From Dechloromonas sp. CZR5 (lineage in GTDB: Bacteria > Pseudomonadota > Gammaproteobacteria > Burkholderiales > Rhodocyclaceae), in the NCBI RefSeq assembly GCF_008711155.1, contig NZ_VUYQ01000005.1, forward strand, positions 124,001-188,000: DNA of 64,000 nucleotides. The letters are read 5' to 3'. The translations under genes were made by a program, and so were the position numbers. Shown piece by piece: positions 34,942 to 44,589 of this stretch. The notes under the pieces are model-generated. The model was not told the origin of the DNA and searched no databases. It saw nothing but the letters and a program-made list of their open reading frames with translations. Positions within the stretch are counted from its first letter, which is position 1; the number at the start of each line of letters is the position of its first letter.

Positions 34942-36315
34942 TTATTGCAGCATGAATGTTTCGTATTCGAGGCGATTCAGCTGGCGGGAAAGCAGGAACA
35001 GCCCGGTCATCAGCGTGGTGAGCACGGACAGTGCGAATCCGTAGCCGTAGAAGGCCGGACCCCAGGCCAGCGAGAGGGCGGTCAGCGCGATATTCAGGAG
35101 CACGAACTCGGCGCACAGGAGCAGCACGATGCGCCGCTGGTCGAGATAGAAGAAGACGTTGAGCACCGCCATCAGCCCGACCTGGAGGCCGGCTCCGATG
35201 ACCTGAACATAAAGCAGCGGCAGGTAGAGTTCGCTGATCTCCAGCGCGCGGAGCAGGGCCGGGCCGGCGACGACGGTGAGCAGCACGGCCAGGGTCTGGA
35301 TCTTGGCGATCTCGCCCAGGCCCTGCTGGATGGAGTAGACCATTTCGTCGCGCATGCCGGCGATCAGTTCGAGCGAGCCGCCGCTGCGTACCGCGTTGTA
35401 GAAGCGTTCGTAGTATTCGACGAAGTCGGTTTCGATGCGGATCAGGAACACGGCCATGCCCGGGATGATCGACAGGTAGGACAGGAAGACCGGCAGGTCG
35501 TAGATGACCGAGGCGTTGAGGTGGCCGATCACCGGGTCGGAGGTGTCGGGGAAATACCAGAACATCAGCTTGTCCACCCAGACGCCGAGGTTGTAGAGCA
35601 GGCCGATCAGCATCAGGCTCGGATAGCACAGCTCGCGGCGGGCGAAATCGAAGCGCAGCACCTCGCGGTCGGCCTGGAAGTCGCGGATGGTCAGCAGCCA
35701 CATGCCGCCGACCAGGATCAGGTGCCCGAAGACGAAGCCGGCGAGCAGGCCTTCCAGGCCGTAGGGGCGCAAGGCCAGCGCGCTGCCGACGATGACCGCG
35801 TAAGCCAGTGCGAAGAGCAGCACGATGGCCCGGTAGCGCTTCATGCCCGAGAGAAACACGGTCATCACCCAGGTCGCGCACAGCATGACGAAGCCGGCCA
35901 GCATCAACAGACGGTAGAGCAGGCTGAGGCCGGGGAAAACGACGAACAGGCAGAATGTGCCGATGCTCGCTGCCGCCGCGACTACCAGCAGCATCAGGCC
36001 GTTCAGGTTGGCCATGATCAGGTCGCTGCGTTTCTCGAACAGGCGGTCCGACACGAAGCGGGTGAAGGCCAATTGAACCAGTCCGGTGAGAACCAGGCTG
36101 CTGGCCACCAGGTAGGTCACCGAGGTCTGGAATTGCGTGATGGTGAACGAGGGCGTGGCGATGCTGGCGCTGATCAGACCGATGGCGAGAATGCCGAGGA
36201 TGGAAAAGACCCACGGGCCGGAGCTGATGATGCCGGCGTAGGCGTAGGCCTCGACCAGGCCGAGCAGGGTGTTCTTGCGCAGCAGGCGGCGCAGTTCGAA
36301 GCCGATGCCGGCCAT
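34942..36315 (-). CDS. pelG: PelG, inner-membrane Pel polysaccharide transporter
   Basis: A 457-residue polytopic protein of the MOP/Wzx-like fold with about 12 helices, starting MAGIGFELRRLLRKNTLLGLVEAYAYAGIISSGPW, the signature start of PelG. It works with PelD, PelE and PelF to move the growing Pel chain (GalNAc/GlcNAc-rich) across the inner membrane. The start lies 1 nt from the pelF stop. Last gene of pelABCDEFG, followed by ybhP and clsB. Confidence 0.95.
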   Translation of the reverse strand: MAGIGFELRRLLRKNTLLGLVEAYAYAGIISSGPWVFSILGILAIGLISASIATPSFTITQFQTSVTYLVASSLVLTGLVQLAFTRFVSDRLFEKRSDLIMANLNGLMLLVVAAAASIGTFCLFVVFPGLSLLYRLLMLAGFVMLCATWVMTVFLSGMKRYRAIVLLFALAYAVIVGSALALRPYGLEGLLAGFVFGHLILVGGMWLLTIRDFQADREVLRFDFARRELCYPSLMLIGLLYNLGVWVDKLMFWYFPDTSDPVIGHLNASVIYDLPVFLSYLSIIPGMAVFLIRIETDFVEYYERFYNAVRSGGSLELIAGMRDEMVYSIQQGLGEIAKIQTLAVLLTVVAGPALLRALEISELYLPLLYVQVIGAGLQVGLMAVLNVFFYLDQRRIVLLLCAEFVLLNIALTALSLAWGPAFYGYGFALSVLTTLMTGLFLLSRQLNRLEYETFMLQ

Positions 36316-36316
36316 G

Positions 36317-37852
36317 TCAGCAGGCCTCCGTCGGCCGGGCCGGCAGTGCGCCGCGATAGATGTCGCGGTAATGCCCGAACATCAGGTCGTCGGTGTAATA
36401 GCGCTCGACGCGGGCGATGCCGGCCTGGCTGGCGGCGTGCCAGCGCGGCTCGTCGCGGAGCAGCGCGATGGCGGCGTCGGCCAGCGCCTGCGGGTCGGCG
36501 ATGTTAACCACGGCGCCGGCCTGACCCAGCGCGCGATCGTCCGGGTTGAGGCCTTCGATCAATTGCCGGCACGAGCCGACATCGGTGGAAACGCACGGCA
36601 CTCCGGCGGCAAAGCCTTCCAGGATGACCAGCGGCAAGGCTTCACTGATCGACGAGAGGATGGTCAGGCCGATCTGCGGCATCAGGTTGTCGATTTTCTG
36701 GAAGCCCATGAAGCGGACGTGCTCCTCCAACCCCAGGCTGCCGACCAGGTTGCGGCACTCCTCGGCGTAGGCCGGGTCCTCGTCCTCCGGCCCGGCGATC
36801 CAGCCGACTGCTTCGGGCAGCAGGTTGACCACGCGGCGCATGGCGCGGATGAAGGTCTTGATGTCCTTGATCGGGACGACCCGGCCGATCAGGCACAGCA
36901 CGGGCGGCACGCCGCTTGGGCGGCGGTCGCGCAGCGGGGCCAGGCGCTTGAGGTCGATCCCGTTCGGCACATTGCGGGTGCGCTCGGGCTGTGCGCCGTC
37001 GGCGATCTGGCGCAGGCGGTTCTGCTCGTAGAGGGCGACGATGGGGTCGGCTGCGTCGTAGCAGAAACGCCCCAGCCACTCGAAAAAGTGGATCCACATC
37101 TGGCGGAAATAGGAGAGTTCCGTCGGGTCGCGCTGGAAGACGTTGCGGTTGTCGCGGATCCACTCGCTCTTGAACAGCTCGATCTTCCGCTCCTTGGTGT
37201 AGATGCCGTGTTCGGAGAGGATCAGCGGGATGTCGCGGGACTGGCGCAGCAAGGCGCCGAGGAAGCCGGCATAGCCGGTGGAGATGGTGTGCAGCGCCTT
37301 GACCTCGATCAGCCCCTCGGCAATGCGGGCCAGCTTCCACAGCGGCGAATGCATGATGCGCACCGTCCAGAAGAAGTCGACAAAGGAGGGGTCGGTGCAG
37401 AAGCGCTGGTAGCGCTCGCAGATCAGCTCCCAGGCCCGTTCGCTGTGCAGGAAATCCTCCAAGGTCAGCTTGCCGCCGGGCATCATGTCGCGGGCCAGTG
37501 CGCGGAATTCGCGCATGGCGGCGCCGCTGTCGGCGCCGGGCGCGAACATCGCGTGCATCTCGGCGACCCGGGCGAAGGTCGCCTCGTCGCCCGGGCGGGC
37601 GCGCGGCGACTCCCTGGCATGCAGGTCGTCGTAAAGGAAATGCTCCTCGAAATGGACGACGTTGGCCGGCAATTCGTAGCGGAAACCCTGGTAGTCGGCG
37701 CGGCGGCTGCCCAGGAAGACCAGTGCAAAACGGTACTCGGGGTAGGCCCGGATGATCTGGTTGACCCAGCTCGACACGCCGCCGCTGACATAGGGAAAGG
37801 TCCCTTCGAGCAACAGGGCGATATCGGCGGAAGCGGCTGTCGGATGGCTCAC
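36317..37852 (-). CDS. pelF: PelF, UDP-sugar glycosyltransferase of the Pel complex
   Basis: A 511-residue GT4-type retaining glycosyltransferase: ALLLEGTFPYVSGGVSSWVNQII (donor-site start), GRVVPIKDIKTFIRAM, VRFMGFQKIDNLMPQIGLTILSSISEALPLVILEGFAAGVPCVSTDVGSC with the EX7E-type motif (SEALPLVILE). PelF uses UDP-GlcNAc/GalNAc in the cytoplasm to polymerise Pel. Length matches P. aeruginosa PelF (507). The stop of pelE overlaps its ATG by 4 bases. Confidence 0.97.
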   Translation of the reverse strand: MSHPTAASADIALLLEGTFPYVSGGVSSWVNQIIRAYPEYRFALVFLGSRRADYQGFRYELPANVVHFEEHFLYDDLHARESPRARPGDEATFARVAEMHAMFAPGADSGAAMREFRALARDMMPGGKLTLEDFLHSERAWELICERYQRFCTDPSFVDFFWTVRIMHSPLWKLARIAEGLIEVKALHTISTGYAGFLGALLRQSRDIPLILSEHGIYTKERKIELFKSEWIRDNRNVFQRDPTELSYFRQMWIHFFEWLGRFCYDAADPIVALYEQNRLRQIADGAQPERTRNVPNGIDLKRLAPLRDRRPSGVPPVLCLIGRVVPIKDIKTFIRAMRRVVNLLPEAVGWIAGPEDEDPAYAEECRNLVGSLGLEEHVRFMGFQKIDNLMPQIGLTILSSISEALPLVILEGFAAGVPCVSTDVGSCRQLIEGLNPDDRALGQAGAVVNIADPQALADAAIALLRDEPRWHAASQAGIARVERYYTDDLMFGHYRDIYRGALPARPTEAC

Positions 37853-38841
37853 TTGGCGCTCCAGAAGGCGATGACGGGTTGCAGGCGGGGCAGCGAATCC
37901 CAGGCTTCGAGTTCGTTCATCAGGCGGCGGGCATCGGCGTAATTGCCCTGGTTGAAACGCAACTCGGCGAGATAGGGCAGGACGCGGGTGGACGGCAGGC
38001 CCAAGGCCAGCGCCTTGTAGTAGGCGGTAGTCGCCGGCTCGGCTTCGCCCCGGGCGCTGAGCAACTGGCCATGGCGCAGGTTGAGCGCCGCATCATCCGG
38101 CGTGCAGGCAAGCACGATCTCGCAGTAGTGCCGGGAGCGTTCGAGAGCATGGCTGCGCAGGTCGCCCAAGGCCAGTTCCTGATAGACCAGCTCCCAATAC
38201 AGGTCCGAGAGGCGGCGGGCGGCGGTTTGCGCGCTCGGCGACGCAGCCTCGGCGGCATTGAACTTCTTCAGCTCCTCGTCGATGGCCTGGTTGATCCGCT
38301 TTTCCTTGTTGTCGAGCATGCCGTAGGCGAGCAGGCGAATGTCTTCGCTTGGGTCGGTGAGCACCTCGCGCAACAGGGGGGAGGCGACCCGGCCGGGCAC
38401 GTATTGCAGGGAAACCAGGGCGCCCAGCCGGGACGACGTCGGGGCACGGCTGTTGCCGAGGAAGGCGCGCAGGCCCGATTGGCGGAAAGCGCTGGTCGGA
38501 TGCTGGTGCGGGTCGAATTCCGGAAGCTGCAGCGATTCGAATTCCGCCGGCTGCTGTCGATGGCGATAGGCGCGCAGCAGCAGTACGCCGAACAGCAGCC
38601 CGACAAAGCCGAAAATCGGTACGGCGTAGCTGCCGGAGGCCATCAGCGCCAGCGTCGGCAGGCGCGGCTTGGCCGAAGGCAGGAAGGTGATGGCGAAGGT
38701 CGCGGCGAGGAGGCTGGCGAGGCCATGAGCGACGAGATAGGCGAGCAGCGCGGCATCCGGCGGCCAGCTGCTCTGGGTGACGATGCCCCAGGCGCCGAGT
38801 TCGCTGGCAATGGCGAGGAAGCCGAGCTTGAAATCAGGCAT
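37849..38841 (-). CDS. pelE: PelE, inner-membrane TPR component
   Basis: A 330-residue protein with two N-terminal membrane helices (LLAYLVAHGLASLLAATFAITFL and SYAVPIFGFVGLLFGVLLLRAYR), and a C-terminal TPR-like region (LYWELVYQELALGDLRSHALERSRHY through YADARRLMNELEAWDSL). It belongs to the PelDEFG synthase/transport complex as scaffold. The ATG at 38841 lies inside the 3' end of pelD (8-nt overlap). Sequence is weakly conserved in this family, so position is the main support. Confidence 0.9.
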   Translation of the reverse strand: MPDFKLGFLAIASELGAWGIVTQSSWPPDAALLAYLVAHGLASLLAATFAITFLPSAKPRLPTLALMASGSYAVPIFGFVGLLFGVLLLRAYRHRQQPAEFESLQLPEFDPHQHPTSAFRQSGLRAFLGNSRAPTSSRLGALVSLQYVPGRVASPLLREVLTDPSEDIRLLAYGMLDNKEKRINQAIDEELKKFNAAEAASPSAQTAARRLSDLYWELVYQELALGDLRSHALERSRHYCEIVLACTPDDAALNLRHGQLLSARGEAEPATTAYYKALALGLPSTRVLPYLAELRFNQGNYADARRLMNELEAWDSLPRLQPVIAFWSAK

Positions 38842-40228
38842 GGACGATGTCGACGATGCGTTGAACGACCGCCGGGGGCTCCTGGTCAAGAACCAGCACG
38901 TGGCCGAAGACGCCCAGCCCGGCCAGCGTCTTGCCGCTGCGCTGGTGGGCCCATAGTTCGAGTCGCTTCAAGTAGCCTTCGGCGGCGGCAGGATTGGAGA
39001 TCGGCATCAGTGTGACCAGAAAGTCGCGCGTGTCGCCAGAGATCAGCCAGCAGGCATCCAGCCCCCGCTTTTGCCGCTGGATCTGCGGCGCGATGTCGGG
39101 CGTGCCGGGCTGCCGGCGGATTTCCAGCACGACCAGCGAACTGACGACCTGGCTGATGTCGCGGATGTGCCAGAGGCGCTGCATTTCGAACGCAAAATCC
39201 GGCGGGCAGTCGGGGAAGCGCTCGCGGATGGGGGCGGCAAGGGACTGGACGGAGAGGCTGTCGGCGTAATAGCCGAGCAGCAGGTTGATGGTTTGCAGCG
39301 TTTCGTCCTGCAGCGCGAAGAAAGGCATCCGTTCGACGACCAGCAGGCCGAAGCGCTCGCCGTTGAGGTTGGTGAGCGGCGCGGCGACGAGGTAGCGGCT
39401 GGGGTTGGCATCCTCGGCCAGCGACTGGCTGATGTGGCACAGCCGCCCGGTTTCCAGCGTCCGCCGGATCAGCGGGTCGTTGCCGTCGAGCGGCGATGTG
39501 TTGCCGAGGGTGGCGAGCGGCTCGGCGACGAGCCGCTCGCCGTCGGCCCGGTGCAGGCTGGCGGTTTCCAGCTGGCAATACTGGGCCAGCAGGCGCAGCA
39601 GGGCGGTGGCGCAGGAGCGGTCGGACTCGTGCCGGTCGCCGACGACCATGGCGCGCATCTGGGTCAGCGCATCGCGCATGGCCATGGGGCGGGTGAACAA
39701 CTCCTGCTCCAGGCGGTCGTGCGACAGGCGCAACAGGTAGTACTGGTGCGTCAGGAATTCGAGGCGTTGGTCGAGGTAGCGTTGGACGCCCTCGGCGCGG
39801 CGTGTGCGGGCGACCCACAGGCTGGCGAATTCGCCGATGACCATGACCAGGATCAGGCCGCCGAGAAACGCCTGCTTGGGAAAATGTTCCAGCGGGTCGG
39901 CCGCCAGCAGCAGCCAGAACAGTAACAACATGCAGGCCCCACCGATGCCAGGCAGCGGGCCGTAGCGCAGGGCGAGGACGACCGGCGCCAGCCACGCCCA
40001 GGGGAAATGGCCGTGTATCCACAAGGGGTCTTCGGGGTTCAGCCAGAAGCCAAGGCTGACTGCGATGATCGGCAGGAACAGGACTTCCCCGGCGACGGCC
40101 CACGGATTGACGGTGGGGGTGGTCAGCCGGCCGAGCGCGCTCCACTGCGGCTCGGCCACCTCGACCTGCAGGTCGCGGAGCTGCTGCGTCGAAGGGGCGG
40201 AGTTGCCGAACGGAACTTGCACTGACAT
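38834..40228 (-). CDS. pelD: PelD, c-di-GMP receptor of the Pel complex
   Basis: A 464-residue protein with an N-terminal four-helix membrane region (residues about 45-140), a GAF domain (CQLETASLHRADGERLVAEPLATLG) and a degenerate GGDEF domain. In the latter, QKRGLDACWLI holds an RxxD (RGLD), the inhibitory-site motif that binds c-di-GMP in P. aeruginosa PelD. So Pel export here should also be activated after translation by c-di-GMP. Start at 40228 is 8 nt after the pelC stop. Confidence 0.95.
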   Translation of the reverse strand: MSVQVPFGNSAPSTQQLRDLQVEVAEPQWSALGRLTTPTVNPWAVAGEVLFLPIIAVSLGFWLNPEDPLWIHGHFPWAWLAPVVLALRYGPLPGIGGACMLLLFWLLLAADPLEHFPKQAFLGGLILVMVIGEFASLWVARTRRAEGVQRYLDQRLEFLTHQYYLLRLSHDRLEQELFTRPMAMRDALTQMRAMVVGDRHESDRSCATALLRLLAQYCQLETASLHRADGERLVAEPLATLGNTSPLDGNDPLIRRTLETGRLCHISQSLAEDANPSRYLVAAPLTNLNGERFGLLVVERMPFFALQDETLQTINLLLGYYADSLSVQSLAAPIRERFPDCPPDFAFEMQRLWHIRDISQVVSSLVVLEIRRQPGTPDIAPQIQRQKRGLDACWLISGDTRDFLVTLMPISNPAAAEGYLKRLELWAHQRSGKTLAGLGVFGHVLVLDQEPPAVVQRIVDIVHA

Positions 40229-40236
40229 CGCCGTTC

Positions 40237-40779
40237 TCAGCGTGCGGCGGACAGGCCGCTATTGAGCAGGCTGCGGATCAGTTGCTGAGCGACGGCCGAC
40301 AGCGCTTCGCGGCTCCAGCCGCTCTTGCCGCCGGTGGCGCTCCACAGCATGTCGCCACTGGCGACGTCGATGATCTGCAAGGTGATGCCGGCGGCCGGCT
40401 CACCGTCGACGCCGACCTTGTAGCGCCATTCGTCCACCGTTCCAGCCAGCGCGTAGCGGGCGCCCTGCTGGCGCGCCCAGGCCAGTGCCTCTTCTTGCTG
40501 CTTGCGGTCGCCGCTGTCAAACAGGGCTTCCTGTTGCAGGCTGCTCGGGTACTGCTTAATCCGGGCGATGCCGTTGCCGTGCAGGATGGCGCTGGCGATA
40601 GCCTCGGCGCGCTGCCCGGCGAGCGGTGTTTCGGTGTGGTTGGCGAAGGGCAGGAGCACCCACTGGGCCTGCTTGTCCAGTGGCGGCGGCTGGCTGCGGT
40701 CCAGCGTGCTGCAGGCGCCGAGCACGAGGGCCGCCGCAGCGAGAAGCAGGGAGCGAAGGATGTGGGAGACGTGGGTCAT
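40237..40779 (-). CDS. pelC: PelC, outer-membrane lipoprotein
   Basis: A 180-residue lipoprotein with signal sequence and lipobox LGAC (Cys near 22). The mature domain (AQWVLLPFANHTETPLAGQRAEAIASAILHGNG; YALAGTVDEWRYKVGVDGEPAAGITLQIIDVASG) matches PelC. In P. aeruginosa it forms a dodecameric ring on the periplasmic face of the outer membrane that guides Pel to PelB. Eighteen bases follow pelB. Confidence 0.94.
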   Translation of the reverse strand: MTHVSHILRSLLLAAAALVLGACSTLDRSQPPPLDKQAQWVLLPFANHTETPLAGQRAEAIASAILHGNGIARIKQYPSSLQQEALFDSGDRKQQEEALAWARQQGARYALAGTVDEWRYKVGVDGEPAAGITLQIIDVASGDMLWSATGGKSGWSREALSAVAQQLIRSLLNSGLSAAR

Positions 40780-40797
40780 GATGGATTTCCGATCAGG

Positions 40798-43700
40798 TCA
40801 GTAGTGCAATCGATAGTTAAGCTGGATTTCGCGGGTAATGCCGCCGACTTGCAGGCCGGCCTTGCCGGTTCCCCAGGTCAGGCTGAAGTGGTCGGCGCCG
40901 AGCACGCTGCCGGCGATGCCGATGCGCAGGTCGTAGCCCGGCCCCAGGTTGCTGTGCCAAGTGCGGGCGACGCTGGCGTAGGGGCGCAGGGCGCGGGTGT
41001 AGGCCTGCTCGTGGCGGATGTCGGTGGACAGGCGCAGGCCGTAGAAATTGAAGCTGTCGGGCAGGAAGAAGCCGGGCTGGAGTTCGCCGACCGAGCTCAT
41101 GGCGGCGGGCAGGATGGCGTTCAAGGCCGGGTCGGCATAGCTGCTTTCGCGGTTGAAACGGTGCGCCGACCAGAAGGCACCGATCTCGAGGTTCGGATTT
41201 TCCTGGCGTAGCGCGTGGCTGTAGATCAGGTTGGTGTGATCGCCGCGGCCGACGGCGGAGCCGGTCTGCAGCGTGTAACGCTCGACGACCTGTTCCACGG
41301 TCAGCCGGTCGAGGCGGGTGGGGGCGTAGGAAAGGGCGAGCAGGGCGCGGTCCTTCATGCCGGCGACGCGCAGCGCGGTGCTTTCGAGACTGGGCAGGTG
41401 CTGGCCGAGGCCGATGCGCAGCGACAGGCGGTCGTCGATACGCCGCGTGTGTTCGACCTGTAGCGGCGTGTAATCGTCCAGGCTGCGGCGCTGTTCGATC
41501 AGGAAGGCGGTGCTGCCGTCGTCGTGCCGCAGGTTCATGCGCAAGCTGACGAAGCTTTCGTCGGGGGCGTGGCGCATGATGTCGGGGTCGCCCACCGAGC
41601 GGCGTAGCTGGCCCATCGACAGGTCCATGGCGAGGCGGGGCGTCAGGGCCAGATGTATCTGCGCCGATGCCAGCAATTCGTCGATGGCGCCGAGCTTGCG
41701 GCTTGCCGCTTGGCCCCCGGCATGGTCACTGAAGTCGAGCAGCGACTCGGTGAGCTGCATGTGCAGCGGATCGTCGTCGGTCTGTCGATCCTGGCTCTCG
41801 AAGGCATCGGTCTGCGCCTCGCGGATGGCGCCGAGCACGCTGGCGGCCCGTATCCGGTCGTAACGCGGCAGCCGCTCGCCATGGTTGTCGAGCAGGGTGT
41901 GCAGGGCGCTCCTGTCGTCTTCGGCGAGGGCCACCGATATCTCGGCCCACAGGGGGCGGTTGGCCGGTTTGCCCAGTGCGCGGGCGGCCTGCTGCCACAG
42001 GTAGGCGCGTTCGGCCGGGTATTCGCCGGCCTGCTGCATCCAGCCGATGATCATTTCGCTGACGGAGGGCGTCGCGGCCTGCCCGCGCTCGCGGTCCAGG
42101 CGCAGCAGTTCGCGCAGGGTTCCCAGGCTGCGGTCGCCGTTGCCGGAGAGCATGGTCAGGCGGGCGCGGGCCAGGCGGCGCGCCTCCTCCAGCGCCTCTT
42201 CGCCCAGCCAGTCGCGGCCGGCGGGGCCTTGGGCGTTTTGGCGGGCGCGCCATTCGCGACTCAGCAGTTGGCGGCGCAGGCGCCAGGCGCGGTCGGATTG
42301 CTGGTTCTGGTCGAGCGCGTCGGCGTAATTCATCAGCCACAGGAAATCGTTCTCGTGGTCGCCGAAGCGGGGCGTCAGGTACTGCTCCAGCGCCACCCTG
42401 GGGAGGGACAGGGCGAGGTAGGCGGCGGCCAGCGCGTCGTGCATGGCCGGGTTCGCGCGCCAGGAGGGTTCGTGGCTGGCGAGAAAACGGCGCAGGCCGG
42501 GGGCATCGTTGCTGTCGATCAGCACCCAGAGCAGGCTGCTGCGGATTTCGTCGGAGCGCGGCGCCAGGGCCAGTGCTGCCGCCAGGTCGCGGCCGGCTTC
42601 CCGGAGCTGGCCGACATGGTGATGGTAGGCCGCGCAGAAGCGCAGGAACTCGGCGTCGCGACGCAGGGCGGGCAGCGTGTCGTAGGGGGGCGGGGCATCC
42701 GGCTTCAGGCGTTCGAGCAGCTTGCCGATGGCTGGCCACTGCTCGCTTCCCGCATAAAACCCGAGGGCGCGGGTCAGGTATCTGGATTCCCGGAAGCGCT
42801 CCCAAGCCGCCAAGGCGGCACGGGCGGCCGTCTGCGGCGCCGGTCCGGCGCTCATGGCGATGAGGGCGTCGAAGTCGCCGGTCTCGGCCAGCGTACTCTG
42901 GCCGATCAGTTCGTAGGCACGAATGGCCAGGTCAGCATTCTGTTCGCGCAGCGCCAGTTGACCGGTCAGGCGCAGGCGTTCGCGTTCGTCGGCCGAGCCA
43001 GGGGCGGCAGGGTTCCAAGCAGCTTCGAGCCAGCGCAGGCCTTCGCCGGAACGGTCGAGCAGAGCGGCAAGCGTGGCGGCGCGCACGGCGCGTTGCGGAG
43101 TGATTTCGGCCGGGTTTTCGAACAGACGACGCCACAGTTGCAAGGCGCGTTGCGGGTCGCCGGCCCGGTCGGCGAGGTCGGCCATCATCTCGACCAGCAT
43201 GCCGCGCTGGCTATGCCGGCTGCGCGGTTCAAGGAAGTCCAACGCGGCCAGCGGCTCCCCCAGCCGCTCCCAGGTGGCGATGGCTTGCCGATAGAGTGCG
43301 ATGTCGTCTGGTTGGCCCGCAATCTGGTATTGGATGGCGGCGAGCAGGGCGCGGTCGTCGAGCAGGCCCGGTGCCAGGCGGAGCACGGCCTGCCAGGCGT
43401 CGTCGCGCTGGGTCTGGCGCGCCAGGTGCCACCATTGCTCCAGCGCCTGCTCGGGGCGGGCCGTCCATTCGGCAACCTTGGCCAGGCGTTCGCGCCAGAC
43501 CATGTTGTCCGGCGCCTGGCGGACGGCCGAGGCGGCGACCTTCCAGGCGTCGTCCAGCTTGCGGTTTTCCAGGAAGACCTCGTAGCCGAGCGTGTAGGTC
43601 TTGTCGTCAAAGGGCAGCTTCGGACCGCCGCCGGACTCGCTCCGCAGAGAGACCTTTTGCGGGAAGGCTTCGCCATGCGCTTCGGCGAAGCGCACCTGCT

Positions 43701-44589
43701 CCAGTTGGCGCAACAGGCTGAGGCGTAGCAGGCGGCGCACGTAGCGGTCGGCGAGATCGGGGCGGCCGGCGGCGCGAGCCAGCCGGGTGGCGAAATCGAG
43801 CATCTCGGGGTCGTTTTCCTGGTCGCCGATTTCGCGTTCGAGGAGGCGCACGGCATCGCCGAGCAGGTTGCCCGATTGCAGGGTGCGCAGGGCATCCAGG
43901 CGGTAGGCGTTGGCCTCCTTGCGTTCCGGGCTGCGGGCGCTGGCCAGCAGGGAGAGTTCGGCGCTGCTGCGATAGTCGCCATGCGCCAGGGCGATGGCCG
44001 CGCCGCGCGCGAAGTGGCTGGCCGCCTCGCGGTTGCCCAGCCCGCTCGCGCCCTTGCGGTAGAGGGCCAGGGCGCAGGTGGTGTCGCCGATCTCGAACGC
44101 CTGTTCGGCCATCGTCAGGAGACGCTCGTCCGGCCAATTTTCCTGGGCCAGGCGGTCGAGTTGCGCCGATAGTTCGCGCTTGCGCGCCTGGCGCTCGGTG
44201 CTGGCGCCGGGCGGCAGAGCGCGGAATTCGCGGGCGGCACCTTGCCAGAGTATCCATTGCGCTTCGCGCTGGAGTTCCTTGTCCTTGCTGGCGAGCACAG
44301 GTTGCAGCGTGGCTCGTAGCGACGCCGTGTCGCCATGGCGCAGCGCCTGGGCGGCGACCAGCAGGCGCAGCTTGGGGTCGTCGGGGTTGCTGCGCAGCAG
44401 GTTGCTGAGATAAGCGCTGCTCAACTCGCTCTCCGGTGCCCGGCCGATGCGTTCGAGCAGCGCCTTCTGGGGATAGACGAGCACCAGTGCGAGCAGGATC
44501 ATTGCGGCCAGCACGAGCAGCACCCAGGGCGGGGCAAGGCTGGGGCGGTCAGCGCCCGGCGCAGGCGATTTCGATTTGCGCAGCGGCAT
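40798..44589 (-). CDS. pelB: PelB, outer-membrane porin with TPR scaffold
   Basis: A 1263-residue protein. One N-terminal membrane helix (PPWVLLVLAAMILLALVLVY), then a very long helical repeat region (residues about 60-900, TPR units such as DDAWKVAASAVRQAPDNMVWRERLAKVAEWTARPEQAL) and a C-terminal beta-barrel of about 300 residues ending in aromatic LNYRLHY. It is a little longer than P. aeruginosa PelB (1193). It binds PelA with its TPRs and exports Pel through the barrel. Its start overlaps the pelA end by 41 nt. Confidence 0.96.
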   Translation of the reverse strand: MPLRKSKSPAPGADRPSLAPPWVLLVLAAMILLALVLVYPQKALLERIGRAPESELSSAYLSNLLRSNPDDPKLRLLVAAQALRHGDTASLRATLQPVLASKDKELQREAQWILWQGAAREFRALPPGASTERQARKRELSAQLDRLAQENWPDERLLTMAEQAFEIGDTTCALALYRKGASGLGNREAASHFARGAAIALAHGDYRSSAELSLLASARSPERKEANAYRLDALRTLQSGNLLGDAVRLLEREIGDQENDPEMLDFATRLARAAGRPDLADRYVRRLLRLSLLRQLEQVRFAEAHGEAFPQKVSLRSESGGGPKLPFDDKTYTLGYEVFLENRKLDDAWKVAASAVRQAPDNMVWRERLAKVAEWTARPEQALEQWWHLARQTQRDDAWQAVLRLAPGLLDDRALLAAIQYQIAGQPDDIALYRQAIATWERLGEPLAALDFLEPRSRHSQRGMLVEMMADLADRAGDPQRALQLWRRLFENPAEITPQRAVRAATLAALLDRSGEGLRWLEAAWNPAAPGSADERERLRLTGQLALREQNADLAIRAYELIGQSTLAETGDFDALIAMSAGPAPQTAARAALAAWERFRESRYLTRALGFYAGSEQWPAIGKLLERLKPDAPPPYDTLPALRRDAEFLRFCAAYHHHVGQLREAGRDLAAALALAPRSDEIRSSLLWVLIDSNDAPGLRRFLASHEPSWRANPAMHDALAAAYLALSLPRVALEQYLTPRFGDHENDFLWLMNYADALDQNQQSDRAWRLRRQLLSREWRARQNAQGPAGRDWLGEEALEEARRLARARLTMLSGNGDRSLGTLRELLRLDRERGQAATPSVSEMIIGWMQQAGEYPAERAYLWQQAARALGKPANRPLWAEISVALAEDDRSALHTLLDNHGERLPRYDRIRAASVLGAIREAQTDAFESQDRQTDDDPLHMQLTESLLDFSDHAGGQAASRKLGAIDELLASAQIHLALTPRLAMDLSMGQLRRSVGDPDIMRHAPDESFVSLRMNLRHDDGSTAFLIEQRRSLDDYTPLQVEHTRRIDDRLSLRIGLGQHLPSLESTALRVAGMKDRALLALSYAPTRLDRLTVEQVVERYTLQTGSAVGRGDHTNLIYSHALRQENPNLEIGAFWSAHRFNRESSYADPALNAILPAAMSSVGELQPGFFLPDSFNFYGLRLSTDIRHEQAYTRALRPYASVARTWHSNLGPGYDLRIGIAGSVLGADHFSLTWGTGKAGLQVGGITREIQLNYRLHY

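Noticed and set aside
34889..36214. Upstream open extension of the ybhP frame through pelG
   Set aside because: The extension is Arg/Pro-rich with no homology and overlaps all of pelG; YbhP homology begins at MSSLHITTFN (34888).
36269..37942. A 557-codon plus-strand frame opposite pelF
   Set aside because: Antisense shadow of pelF; no family features.
41653..43728. A 691-codon open frame opposite pelB
   Set aside because: Same antisense effect; PelB is clear on the other strand and this frame has no recognisable domain or start site.
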